From contig NZ_LACC01000023.1 in NCBI RefSeq assembly GCF_000967965.1, forward strand, positions 1-64,000: DNA of 64,000 nt, given 5' to 3'. The notes beneath the pieces are model-generated. The model had not been told where the DNA came from. It saw nothing but the letters and a program-made list of their open reading frames with translations, and did not search any database. The translations under genes were made by a program, and so were the position numbers. The first letter of the stretch is position 1. The number at the start of each line of letters is the position of its first letter. This stretch comes from Pseudomonas fluorescens (GTDB taxonomy: Bacteria; Pseudomonadota; Gammaproteobacteria; Pseudomonadales; Pseudomonadaceae). This document shows, in pieces, positions 17,121-25,241 of the stretch.

Positions 17121-18299
17121 ATGAAATATTCGTCCATGGTCAAACGCATCAGCGGCGAAACCGTCACCGCCTGGGACATTCACTACGCAGCCTGTGATGC
17201 ACAGGCTCGTGGTGAAGATGCAATCGTGTTGAGCATCGGCGATCCGGATTTCGCCACTGCCGATGAGATATGCGCGGCGGCGGTTCAGGCAATCAATGAG
17301 GGCGACACCCACTACACCCACGTGATCGGGCGCCCGGCCCTGCGCGAAGCGATTGCCGCCAAGCAGTCGGCATTGCTCGGCCGGCCGGTGTCCGCCGACA
17401 ACGTGGCACTGGTGGCCGGCGCACAGAACGGTTTGTATGCCACGGCCATGTGCCTGTTCGAACAAGGCGATGAAGTGCTGGTGCCGGAACCCATGTACCT
17501 GACGTACGCGGCGAGCATCCAGGCATCAGGTGCATGCCTGGTGCCGATTGCCCAGCCGGCCGCAGAAGACTTCCGCCTGACCCTGGCCGCGCTGGAAGCG
17601 GTGGTGACCGACAAGACCCGTGGCATTGCCCTGGCCACGCCGAACAATCCCACCGGCAATGTCTACACCCGCGAGGAGCTGGAGGCCGTTGCACTGATTG
17701 CCCAACGCCACAACCTGTGGGTCATCAGCGACGAGGTTTATGGTCAGCTGACCTATGACCGTCCGCACCAGAGCGTGGCCACCCTTGAGGGCATGGCCGA
17801 GCGCACCGTCATTTTGAACAGTCTGTCCAAATCCCACGCCATGACCGGTTGGCGAGTCGGCTGGGTGGTGGGGCCGCAAGAGCTGATCGGCCACCTCGAT
17901 AACTTGTTGCTGTGCATGCTCTACGGCTTGCCGGGGTTCATTCAGGCCGCTGCGCTCAAGGCGCTGGAACTGGATGAGCAAGTGGTCGGGGAAGGGCGGG
18001 CTCTTTACCGCCGGCGCCGGGACCTGGTGGTCGAAGGTTTGCGCCATGTGCCGCTGCTCAAGTGCAAGGTGCCTGAGGCGGGCATGTTCATGCTGGTGGA
18101 TGTGCGTGAGACGGGCTTGTCGAGCACGGACTTTGCCTGGCAACTGTTCCGTGAAACCGGTGTTGCCGTACTCGATGCCAGCGCTTTTGGCGCCAGCACC
18201 GCCGGCTTCGTACGCATCTCGTTCACGGTATCCGACGCAGCGCTCAGTGATGCCTGCGGTCGAATCGCAGGCTTCATCGAGCGCCTTCGCGGGCAATGA
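17121..18299 (+). CDS. AruH-like pyridoxal phosphate-dependent aminotransferase
   Basis: 392 residues, class I/II aminotransferase. The PLP lysine is in NSLSKSHAMTGWRVGW (about 233-248), with NNPTGN near 175 and ISDEVYGQL near 200 as cofactor-binding motifs. The N-terminus (SSMVKRISGETVTAWDIHY) and the Lys region resemble P. aeruginosa AruH, arginine:pyruvate transaminase, more than general aspartate aminotransferases. It ends the operon that begins with an AruI-like decarboxylase. In P. aeruginosa AruH makes the 2-oxo acid that AruI decarboxylates. Here the amino donor may be arginine or a related amino acid delivered by the ABC importer. AAAGGAG precedes the start. Confidence 0.85.
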   Translation: MKYSSMVKRISGETVTAWDIHYAACDAQARGEDAIVLSIGDPDFATADEICAAAVQAINEGDTHYTHVIGRPALREAIAAKQSALLGRPVSADNVALVAGAQNGLYATAMCLFEQGDEVLVPEPMYLTYAASIQASGACLVPIAQPAAEDFRLTLAALEAVVTDKTRGIALATPNNPTGNVYTREELEAVALIAQRHNLWVISDEVYGQLTYDRPHQSVATLEGMAERTVILNSLSKSHAMTGWRVGWVVGPQELIGHLDNLLLCMLYGLPGFIQAAALKALELDEQVVGEGRALYRRRRDLVVEGLRHVPLLKCKVPEAGMFMLVDVRETGLSSTDFAWQLFRETGVAVLDASAFGASTAGFVRISFTVSDAALSDACGRIAGFIERLRGQ

Positions 18300-18380
18300 C
18301 GTTTCTGCTGCCACGGGGGGGTAGGGGACCTGCCCCTGACTGTCTTGGCAGCCTTCGAAATCCGATGCGATAACTTCAAT

Positions 18381-18418
18381 ACTGCGGTGCAGGAATTCCT
18401 GTCACCGCAGTGCACTTT
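18381..18418 (+). terminator. Rho-independent terminator of the AruIH-like operon
   Basis: ACTGCGGTG pairs exactly with CACCGCAGT around a self-complementary CAGGAATTCCTG core, followed by TGCACTTTT. It lies about 80 bases after the aminotransferase stop codon. Confidence 0.65.
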
Positions 18419-18432
18419 TCTCGAGGCATAAA

Positions 18433-18462
18433 AAAACGGCTTACCTTGCGGTAAGCCGTTTT
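18433..18462 (-). terminator. Rho-independent terminator downstream of tRNA-Met
   Basis: AAAACGGCTTACC and GGTAAGCCGTTTT form a 13-base-pair stem with a 4-base loop and flanking A and T runs. It sits just past the 3' end of the tRNA on the minus strand and probably also stops read-through from the plus strand. Confidence 0.85.
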
Positions 18463-18469
18463 TAGTACT

Positions 18470-18546
18470 TGGTGGCTACACAGGGACTTGAACCCCGGAC
18501 CCCAGCATTATGAATGCTATGCTCTAACCAACTGAGCTATGTAGCC
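18470..18546 (-). tRNA. tRNA-Met (elongator, anticodon CAT)
   Basis: Read on the minus strand the acceptor stem is GGCTACA paired with TGTAGCC, the anticodon loop is TTCATAA on a stem ending AGCA/TGCT, and the T-loop is GGTTCAAGTCC. The first acceptor pair is G-C rather than the unpaired base of initiator tRNA, so this is the elongator methionine tRNA. CCA is encoded at 18470-18472. Length is 77 bases with CCA. Confidence 0.95.
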
Positions 18547-18633
18547 AAGTGGCGCGCATTATTCACCGGTAACGGGGATGCGTCAAGCATAAATCTAAAA
18601 TATTTCTCTGCGCTTTCAACCGTTTATCAAAAT

Positions 18634-20088
18634 CTATCCTCTGAGCAGTGGCGAAGGGCAGCGCTGGAACCAGCGGCTGGCCTGTTCGTACGCGTGCGCC
18701 AGTTGCAGGACAGCGAAGTCGGCCTGGTGTCTGCCGATGATCTGCAGGCCCATGGGCAGGCCGCTGGCGTTGAAGCCAACCTGTACGTTGGCCACCGGGC
18801 AGCCGGACAAGGTGCCGGGAATCACCACCTCCATCCAGCGGTGATAGGTGTCCATGGTCACGCCTTCGATGACGGCGGGCCACGGTTGGGTTTTATCGAA
18901 CGGGAACACCTGGGCGCTGGGCAACAGCAGGTAGTCGTATTTTTCGAATAGCCTGGAGATCGCCCGATACCAGTCGCTGCGCGTCACCGAGGCGGCAAAC
19001 ACATCGGTGGCCGAGAGTTTCAGGCCGTTTTCGACTTCCCAGCAGGCTTCCGGTTTCAACAGCGCACGTTTTTGCGGGTCGGCATAGGTCGCGCCCAACG
19101 AGCCGGCGACCATCCAGTGGCGCAACGTCCGCCAACTGCTCCAAAGCCTCTCTGGCGCGAATTCGGACTGAACCGGTTCAATGTGGCAACCCAGGCTTTC
19201 GAAGTCGGCAAAGGCCTTCTCGCACAGCGAGAGGATGCCTTGCTCCATTGGCAGGTAGCCGCTGAAGTCGCCGAGCCAGCCCAGACGCGTGCCTTTGAAG
19301 TCTCGATCCAGTGGTGCCGCAAAGGCGCTACCGGGCTCGGCAATGGACAGTGGCGCCCGCGCATCGGCCCCGGCCTGCACCGACAACAGCAACGCTGCAT
19401 CGCGCACGCTGCGAGCCATGGGGCCTTCGTAGCCGAGTTGGTCGATAAACAGATCGGCACTGTCATCGAATGGCACGCGGCCCTGGGACGGACGGAAACC
19501 GAAGATGTTGTTGAAGGCCGCCGGGTTGCGCAGCGAGCCCATCATGTCGCTGCCGTCGGCCACCGGCACCAGGTGCATGGCCAGCGCCGCCGCCGCGCCG
19601 CCGCTGCTGCCGCCAGCGGTCTTGCTCGGGTCGTAGGCGCAACCGGTCGCGCCGAACAGCGGGTTATAGCTTTGCGAGCCGAGGCCGAATTCCGGGGTGT
19701 TGCTCTTGCCGATGATGATCGCGCCCGCGGCCTTGATCCGCTCGACCATGATGCCGTCGCGCTCGGGGATGAAGTCCTTGTACAGCGGCGAACCCAGGGT
19801 GGTGCGGATGCCGCGGGTCAGGGACAAGTCCTTGATGGCGTGGGGCAGGCCGTGCATCCAGCCACGGTATTGACCTTTCGCCAGTTCGGCGTCGCGGATA
19901 TCGGCCTGGGCCAGCAGGCCTTCTGGCGCTTGCAGGCTCACCAGCGCATTGACCTGCGGGTTGAAGCGTTCGATATGGGCAAGATAAGTCTGCATCACTT
20001 CCCGGCAGGAAACCTGGCGCAGGCGGATGCGGTCGGCGAGCTCGTGGGCCTGCAACAGGACCAGTTCGCTGATGTTATTAGAGTTCAT
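18634..20088 (-). CDS. Amidase (amidase signature family)
   Basis: 484 residues. The amidase signature enzymes use a Ser-cisSer-Lys triad. The Lys is in GLPHAIKDLSLTRGIRT (about 87), and the serines lie in KTAGGSSGGAAAALAMHLVP (about 155-174) followed by ADGSDMMGSLRNPAAFN. No signal peptide, so cytoplasmic. The stop of the Pot-type transport operon's binding protein gene lies upstream: this amidase begins 60 bases downstream of it on the same strand, so it is probably the last gene of that operon and hydrolyses an amide that the importer brings in. The substrate is unknown; resemblance to GatA is only at family level. Confidence 0.9.
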   Translation of the reverse strand: MNSNNISELVLLQAHELADRIRLRQVSCREVMQTYLAHIERFNPQVNALVSLQAPEGLLAQADIRDAELAKGQYRGWMHGLPHAIKDLSLTRGIRTTLGSPLYKDFIPERDGIMVERIKAAGAIIIGKSNTPEFGLGSQSYNPLFGATGCAYDPSKTAGGSSGGAAAALAMHLVPVADGSDMMGSLRNPAAFNNIFGFRPSQGRVPFDDSADLFIDQLGYEGPMARSVRDAALLLSVQAGADARAPLSIAEPGSAFAAPLDRDFKGTRLGWLGDFSGYLPMEQGILSLCEKAFADFESLGCHIEPVQSEFAPERLWSSWRTLRHWMVAGSLGATYADPQKRALLKPEACWEVENGLKLSATDVFAASVTRSDWYRAISRLFEKYDYLLLPSAQVFPFDKTQPWPAVIEGVTMDTYHRWMEVVIPGTLSGCPVANVQVGFNASGLPMGLQIIGRHQADFAVLQLAHAYEQASRWFQRCPSPLLRG

Positions 20089-20148
20089 TGCAAGCGGCCT
20101 TTCAGACGGCTGGAAAAACGCCCCGCCATCGCGTCGGGGCGGTAGAGA

Positions 20149-21195
20149 TCAACGCATCAGGTTGGTCCAGAGACGATCGGCAAGGCGGATCGCGCCTTCG
20201 CCGCAGGTCTTGCTGAACACCACGTTGGTGCCTTCGGGAATGTGCAGTTCCGGGGCGTCTTTCAGGCCCGCGTCGAGGAACGGTTCCACCCCCTTGATCG
20301 GGCTCTGGTGCTTGAGGAAGTTCTGGGTCATCGCCGCGTTTTCAGGCTGGCTGAGGAACGCGATGAAGGCCTTGGCGTTCGCCGGGTTCTTGCTGCCGGC
20401 CGGAATGACCATGTTGTCGACCCAGGCCAGCACACCTTCTTTCGGGTACAGGTATTTCAGGCTCGGTTTCATCTCCCGGGCGCGCATCGACGAGCCGCCC
20501 CAGAAGGTCGACATGTCGATTTCACCCGAGGCGAGGTTTTCGCGGATCGAGCCGGCCTTGGAGCTGTAGGTCTTGACGAAGGGTTTCTGCGCCTTGAGCA
20601 GGGTCAGAATCTGCTGCATCTGCTTAGGGTCCTCACTGCACAGCGGAATGTTCAGGTACAGGCTGGCCATGTCCACCACGTCGCTGACCGAGTCGAACAT
20701 GTTGATCCGCCCTTGCAGCTCGGCCGGTGGCTCGTAAAGCACCTTGAGGCTGTCGGTGGGGCCCTTGTAGCGCTCGGTGTTGAGCACCACGCTGGTGGTG
20801 CCCCAGATGAACGGCACGGAATAGGCGCCTTCCGGGTCCCAGGTGGGTTTTTTCAGGTTGTCGACGACGCTGGCGTAGTAGGGCTCGTTGACCGGGTCGA
20901 AACGCTCCAGCAGTTTTTCCTTGATCAGGATCGGCACGAACTGGTGCGACGGGATTGCCACGTCATAACCGGCCCCGCCCTGTTTCAATTTGGCCAGCAG
21001 GGTTTCGTTGGAATCGTAGGAGTCGACGGTGACTTCGATGCCGGTCTGCTTCTGGAACTTGGCGAGAATCTCCGGCGAAAAGTAACCGCTCCAGCTCACC
21101 ACGTTGAGTTTTTCCGCGGCCTGAACGCTGCCGACCATAGTCAGCGGTAAAGTCAGGAACAACGAAGTGCCGATGCTTGCAATCAACTTGCTCAT
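20149..21195 (-). CDS. Spermidine/putrescine-type ABC transporter, periplasmic binding protein
   Basis: 348 residues. A Sec signal ends at SVQAAEK (about residue 27). The mature start KLNVVSWSGYFSPEILAKFQ and then VTVDSYDSNETLLAKLKQGG are characteristic of the PotD/PotF binding proteins. Trp and Tyr at this entrance form part of the polyamine box in PotD. The protein should capture a small cationic or amide compound in the periplasm. It is the fourth gene of a potA-H-I-D-like operon with an amidase after it; because of the amidase the ligand may be an amide rather than a plain polyamine. Confidence 0.9.
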   Translation of the reverse strand: MSKLIASIGTSLFLTLPLTMVGSVQAAEKLNVVSWSGYFSPEILAKFQKQTGIEVTVDSYDSNETLLAKLKQGGAGYDVAIPSHQFVPILIKEKLLERFDPVNEPYYASVVDNLKKPTWDPEGAYSVPFIWGTTSVVLNTERYKGPTDSLKVLYEPPAELQGRINMFDSVSDVVDMASLYLNIPLCSEDPKQMQQILTLLKAQKPFVKTYSSKAGSIRENLASGEIDMSTFWGGSSMRAREMKPSLKYLYPKEGVLAWVDNMVIPAGSKNPANAKAFIAFLSQPENAAMTQNFLKHQSPIKGVEPFLDAGLKDAPELHIPEGTNVVFSKTCGEGAIRLADRLWTNLMR

Positions 21196-21222
21196 GCTAT
21201 TTCCCCACGGTACGTAGAAGGT

Positions 21223-22029
21223 TCAGGTTTTCTTTTTGCCCAGCAGATAAGAGAGCGTGACGAACAGCACCGAGACGCCCAGGATCAGGGTCGAGACGGC
21301 GTTGACGTCCGGTGTCACGCCCATGCGTAACAGGCCGAAGATGAAGATCGGCAAGGTGGTGGTGCCGGCCTGGGAGACCATCATCGAGATCACGAAGTTA
21401 TCCAGCGACACGATGAAGGCCAGCATCAGCCCGGAGAAAATCCCCGGCATCAGCAGTGGCAGGGTGACCTTGCGGAAGGTCCGCCACGGGCCGGCATACA
21501 GGTCGGCCGAGGCTTGTTCCAGGGACAGGTCCATGTCGTTCAGGCGTGCCCGAATCGGCAGAAAGGCGAACGGGATACAGAACACCGTATGGGCGATGAT
21601 CAGGTTGCCGTAGCCCAGGGACAGACCGATGGTGGAGAACAACGCCAGGGTGGCGACGCCGACCACGATTTCCGGCAGCACCAGGGGCAACATGATCGCG
21701 CCCATGGACAGTTGCAGGCCCTTGAACTTCGCACCCCGTGACGTGCCGAGGGCAGCGAGGGTGGCGATGGCCGTGGCGACCATGCTGGCGCACACCGCGA
21801 TCAACAGGCTGTTGCCGGCCGCCTGGCGCAGGGCCTGGTTGGCGAAGGCCGCGCGATACCAGTCGAGGCTGAAGCCGGTCCACACCGTGGCCGACTGGTT
21901 GGCGTTGAACGAGAACGCCACCAGTACCACGATCGGCGCGTAGAGGTACAGGTAGAACAGGAAACTGAAACCGCCGAAGCCCGGGAAATCCTGCACGCCC
22001 AGCGTGTTGCGTTTGAACAGGCCGATCAT
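21223..22029 (-). CDS. Spermidine/putrescine-type ABC transporter, permease (PotI/PotC type)
   Basis: 268 residues from the ATG at 22029; a GTG one codon earlier is the alternative. GGAGG lies 6 bases upstream of the ATG, and the start overlaps the stop of the other permease gene. Six hydrophobic segments are visible, beginning FSFLFYLYLYAPIVVLVAF. The EAA loop is QASADLYAGPWRTFRKVTLP at about residues 170-189. It forms the channel with the PotH-type partner. Confidence 0.92.
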   Translation of the reverse strand: MIGLFKRNTLGVQDFPGFGGFSFLFYLYLYAPIVVLVAFSFNANQSATVWTGFSLDWYRAAFANQALRQAAGNSLLIAVCASMVATAIATLAALGTSRGAKFKGLQLSMGAIMLPLVLPEIVVGVATLALFSTIGLSLGYGNLIIAHTVFCIPFAFLPIRARLNDMDLSLEQASADLYAGPWRTFRKVTLPLLMPGIFSGLMLAFIVSLDNFVISMMVSQAGTTTLPIFIFGLLRMGVTPDVNAVSTLILGVSVLFVTLSYLLGKKKT

Positions 22030-22949
22030 CACGCACCTCCTTTGGCGATGCGCTGGCGTTCTGCACGCAGGGCATAAACCGTCAGTACCAACATCACCGC
22101 CGCCATCAACACCAGCGACAGGGCCGCGCCGAATGGCCAGTTACGCGCATCGCTGAACTGGCGGAAGATCAGGTTGCCGAGCATCATCCGCGTGCCGCCG
22201 CCGAGCAGTTCCGGGGCGATCATCGCGCCCAGGCAAGGCACGAAGGTGAGGATGGCGCCGGCGAGAATTCCCGGCTTGGCGATGGGTAATACCACCCTGC
22301 GCAAGGTTCTAACGCGCCCGGCGTAGAGGTCCTGAGCGGCCTCGAGCAGGCGGATGTCCATTTTTTCCAGGGTGGCGTAGATCGGCAGCACGACGAAGGG
22401 CGCGTAGGTATAAACCAGCCCCAGCAGCACCGCGCCGTCGGTGTAGAGCAGTTGCAGCGGCTGGTCGATGACCCCGAGGCCCATCAGGCTGTTGTTGATC
22501 ACCCCGGTGTTGCGCAGCAGCAGAATCCACGCATAGGTGCGGATCAGCAGGTTGGCCCAGAACGGCACGGTGATCAGGAAGATCAGCAAGCCGCGACGAT
22601 GGGCCGGTTGCATGGCCAGCCATACCGCCACCGGAAAACCGATCAGCAAAGTGATGAGCGTGGTCAGCCCGGCGATGCCGATCGAGCGCAAGGCAATGAT
22701 CAGGTAGGAGTCGGCGAAGGCCAGACTGTCGTCCAGTTGCCGCTCGAACAGCAGCGAGGTGTAGGCGTCACTGCTGAATACCTTGTTCACCCCGCCGTAG
22801 GGGTTGGCCTCCATCAGCGAGTAACCGATGACGATCAGGATCGGCACGATCAGGAACAGGCCGATGGCGATCAGCGCGGGGCTGACACCGAGAAAGCTCT
22901 GGAAGGCCCGCCGACGTTCCAGGGTGTTGGCAATCGGTAAAGCGTGCAT
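22029..22949 (-). CDS. Spermidine/putrescine-type ABC transporter, permease (PotH/PotB type)
   Basis: 306 residues, with hydrophobic segments from residue 20 (LGVSPALIAIGLFLIVPILI) onward. The EAA loop is EAAQDLYAGRVRTLRRVVLP near 200-220. The long N-terminal region and size fit PotB/PotH rather than PotC/PotI. It follows the ATPase gene by 15 bases and overlaps the second permease by one to four bases, so the three are co-translated. Confidence 0.92.
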   Translation of the reverse strand: MHALPIANTLERRRAFQSFLGVSPALIAIGLFLIVPILIVIGYSLMEANPYGGVNKVFSSDAYTSLLFERQLDDSLAFADSYLIIALRSIGIAGLTTLITLLIGFPVAVWLAMQPAHRRGLLIFLITVPFWANLLIRTYAWILLLRNTGVINNSLMGLGVIDQPLQLLYTDGAVLLGLVYTYAPFVVLPIYATLEKMDIRLLEAAQDLYAGRVRTLRRVVLPIAKPGILAGAILTFVPCLGAMIAPELLGGGTRMMLGNLIFRQFSDARNWPFGAALSLVLMAAVMLVLTVYALRAERQRIAKGGA

Positions 22950-22964
22950 GGCAATTCCTCGTGC

Positions 22965-24092
22965 TCAATCGTGCAGGACGCTGGCGCTGCCCTGGTCGAA
23001 CAACAGACCGGTCTGGCTGCCGACGGCGAAGCGTTTGCTCTGGTCGACGCAGTTGGGGGTGCGCACGGTGAGGCGTGAACCGTCGCTCAGGCTGACCTGA
23101 TATTGCAGGTCGGTACCGAGGTAGATCTGCGCTTCGATCCGGCACGGCAGAGCGTTTTCAGTGGTGGCTGGCACCAGATGCAGACGCTCGGGGCGCACGG
23201 ACAACGCAACGTTGGCACCGACCCGCACATCACTGCATGGCTGTGCAGGCAGCGGATGACCAGCCGGGCCGGCGAACCAGGCCAGACCGTCTTCGACACG
23301 GGTGACCGTACCTTCGATGAAGTTGGTCTCACCGATGAAGTCCGCCACGAAGCGATTGCGCGGGCGTTCGTAGATGTCCTCCGGGCGGCCGACCTGTTGC
23401 ACTTCGCCTTCGGACAACACGGCGATGCGGTCGGACATGGTCAGGGCTTCTTCCTGGTCATGGGTGACGAAGATGAAGGTGATGCCGGTGCGGGCCTGAA
23501 TGGTTTTCAGCTCTTCGCGCATGGCCTGGCGCAGCTTGAGGTCCAGCGCCGAGAGCGGTTCGTCGAGCAGCAAGACCTTGGGGTGCGGCGCCAGTGCACG
23601 AGCGAGGGCGACACGCTGTTGCTGACCGCCGGACAATTGCGCCGGCTTGCGGTTGGCAAATCGCTCCATCTGCACCAGGGCGAGCATCTCGCGCACTCGT
23701 TCGGCCATTTGCGTTTTGTTCAGGACTTTGCCCATCGGGTGGGACTCAAGACCAAAGGCCAGGTTCTCGGCGATGGTCATGTGCGGGAACAGCGCGTAAT
23801 GCTGGAACACCGTGTTGACCGGGCGCTGGAAGGGCGGGCGGTCGGCGATGTTTTCGCCGTAGAGCAGAATATCGCCTTCGGTAGGAAACTCGAACCCGGC
23901 GATCATCCGCAGAAGCGTGGTTTTGCCGCAGCCCGAAGGGCCGAGAAGGGTAAAGAATTCGTTGTCGCGAATGTCCAGGTCGATGCTTTTGAGCGCCACC
24001 GGGCCAGTCTTTGGATCACCGTAGACTTTGCGCACTGAGCGGATGGACACCGCCAGCGTTTGCAGCGTTTGCAGCGAATGCAGGGCATTCAT
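22965..24092 (-). CDS. Spermidine/putrescine-type ABC transporter, ATP-binding protein (PotA type)
   Basis: 375 residues. Walker A is LLGPSGCGKTTLLRMIAGFE (about 50-69), the signature is LSGGQQQRVALARAL, Walker B is VLLLDEPLSALD, and the H-loop is FVTHDQEEAL. The C-terminal ~110 residues form the TOBE regulatory domain (SVRPERLHLVPAT region). It is the first gene of the transport operon and diverges from a LysR regulator with about 230 bases between, where repeated TTTTAACA half-sites occur. Confidence 0.93.
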   Translation of the reverse strand: MNALHSLQTLQTLAVSIRSVRKVYGDPKTGPVALKSIDLDIRDNEFFTLLGPSGCGKTTLLRMIAGFEFPTEGDILLYGENIADRPPFQRPVNTVFQHYALFPHMTIAENLAFGLESHPMGKVLNKTQMAERVREMLALVQMERFANRKPAQLSGGQQQRVALARALAPHPKVLLLDEPLSALDLKLRQAMREELKTIQARTGITFIFVTHDQEEALTMSDRIAVLSEGEVQQVGRPEDIYERPRNRFVADFIGETNFIEGTVTRVEDGLAWFAGPAGHPLPAQPCSDVRVGANVALSVRPERLHLVPATTENALPCRIEAQIYLGTDLQYQVSLSDGSRLTVRTPNCVDQSKRFAVGSQTGLLFDQGSASVLHD

Positions 24093-24268
24093 GCGTTACC
24101 TCCGATTCCCCCATCGCCTGCGCACCTGCTGAAAACAGCTGTGCCGTCGGGCCATGGATATTATTTTTCTGGGCAGGATCGAGATTGCGTTCGGGTGTTG
24201 TAACCAGCTGTTTTTTTGTTCTGCTGTGGATCGATTATCAGCGAGGGGTTGCGGGGGCGAAACTTCAA

Positions 24269-24299
24269 TTTTAACATAGGGGTTGTTAAAAAATTTAAC
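24269..24299. promoter_or_regulatory. Repeated TTTTAACA half-sites, candidate LysR-type operator
   Basis: TTTTAACA (24269-24276) and TGTTAAAA (24284-24291) form an exact 8-base inverted repeat with a 7-base spacer, and a third arm TTTAAC (24294-24299) makes a second palindrome with GTTAAA at 24285-24290. The site is just upstream of the LysR gene and in the shared region with the transport operon, where LysR-type regulators usually bind. The binding protein is inferred from position. Confidence 0.5.
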
Positions 24300-24320
24300 A
24301 GCAGAAGGCGCCCGGAAACC

Positions 24321-25226
24321 ATGCCTGACCACCGTTTGCCGCCGCTCAACGCGGTGCGTGCCTTTGATGCCGCGGCCCGGTTGGGCAGCTATGTCGAAGC
24401 CTCCAAAGCCCTGCACGTGACCCAGCCGGCCATCGGCCGTCACGTGAAGTTGCTGGAAGACTGGCTGGGCATCCAACTGTTCGAGCGCACCTCTCGCGGG
24501 GTCAACCTGACGGTGGCGGGGGAGAAGTACCACCGCAAGATCACCGCCGCCTTGCAGCTGATCATCGAGGCCGGAAAAGAGGCGCAGCCAAAACACGCCG
24601 AACGCTGGCTGCGCATCATGGTGGTGCCGGGGTTTGCCAAGCGTTGGCTGATGCCGCGCATCGAGACCATGCGTCATCTGCGCCCGGGCTTGAAGTTCGC
24701 CATCGAACCCAATTCAACTTTCACTGAAGTGGATGGCAAAAGCGCTGACCTGGGCATCGTCTACGGGGTGGACGGCCAATATGCCCACTCGCGCACCAGC
24801 CTGATTTGTCCTCGGGTGTTTCCGATCTGTTCCCCCGATTATCTGGCCAGCGTCGAGCCCATCGACAGCCCCGCGGACCTGGTGAAACACAACCTGATCC
24901 ACGTCGATGACGGCGAGTGGTGGAACCTGTGGTTCGCCGCCAACGACCTCGACATCCACCTCAATTCGGACATGCTCTACGTCAACAACGACCACGCGCT
25001 GTCGGTGGCCGAGAGCGGGCAGGGCATTGCGCTGGCCAACGAAGTGCTGGTGCGCGAAGAACTCCATAGCGGCAAGCTGGTGCGGGTGGTGGACGCGCAA
25101 GTGAAGCTGGAAAGCTATCGGGTGCTGACGCCGTCCGCCGAGCTCTCGGCGGACGTGGCGTGGTTTATCGACTGGCTCAAGAGCGAACTGGAGCAGGACT
25201 TCCCGGAGTCGGTGATCCGCGCCTGA
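24321..25226 (+). CDS. LysR family transcriptional regulator (GcvA-like)
   Basis: 301 residues from the ATG at 24321, which begins LPPLNAVRAFDAAARLGSYV; the frame is open upstream but that part covers the operator-like repeats. The N-terminal winged helix-turn-helix is ASKALHVTQPAIGRHVKLLE (about 32-51). The substrate-binding domain starts near residue 90. LPPLNAVRAFDAAAR with PAIGRHVKLLE is typical of the GcvA/AmpR subgroup. It diverges from the Pot-type operon with amidase and is its likely regulator. Confidence 0.9.
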   Translation: MPDHRLPPLNAVRAFDAAARLGSYVEASKALHVTQPAIGRHVKLLEDWLGIQLFERTSRGVNLTVAGEKYHRKITAALQLIIEAGKEAQPKHAERWLRIMVVPGFAKRWLMPRIETMRHLRPGLKFAIEPNSTFTEVDGKSADLGIVYGVDGQYAHSRTSLICPRVFPICSPDYLASVEPIDSPADLVKHNLIHVDDGEWWNLWFAANDLDIHLNSDMLYVNNDHALSVAESGQGIALANEVLVREELHSGKLVRVVDAQVKLESYRVLTPSAELSADVAWFIDWLKSELEQDFPESVIRA

Positions 25227-25241
25227 GAAGTCCTGGCTGAC

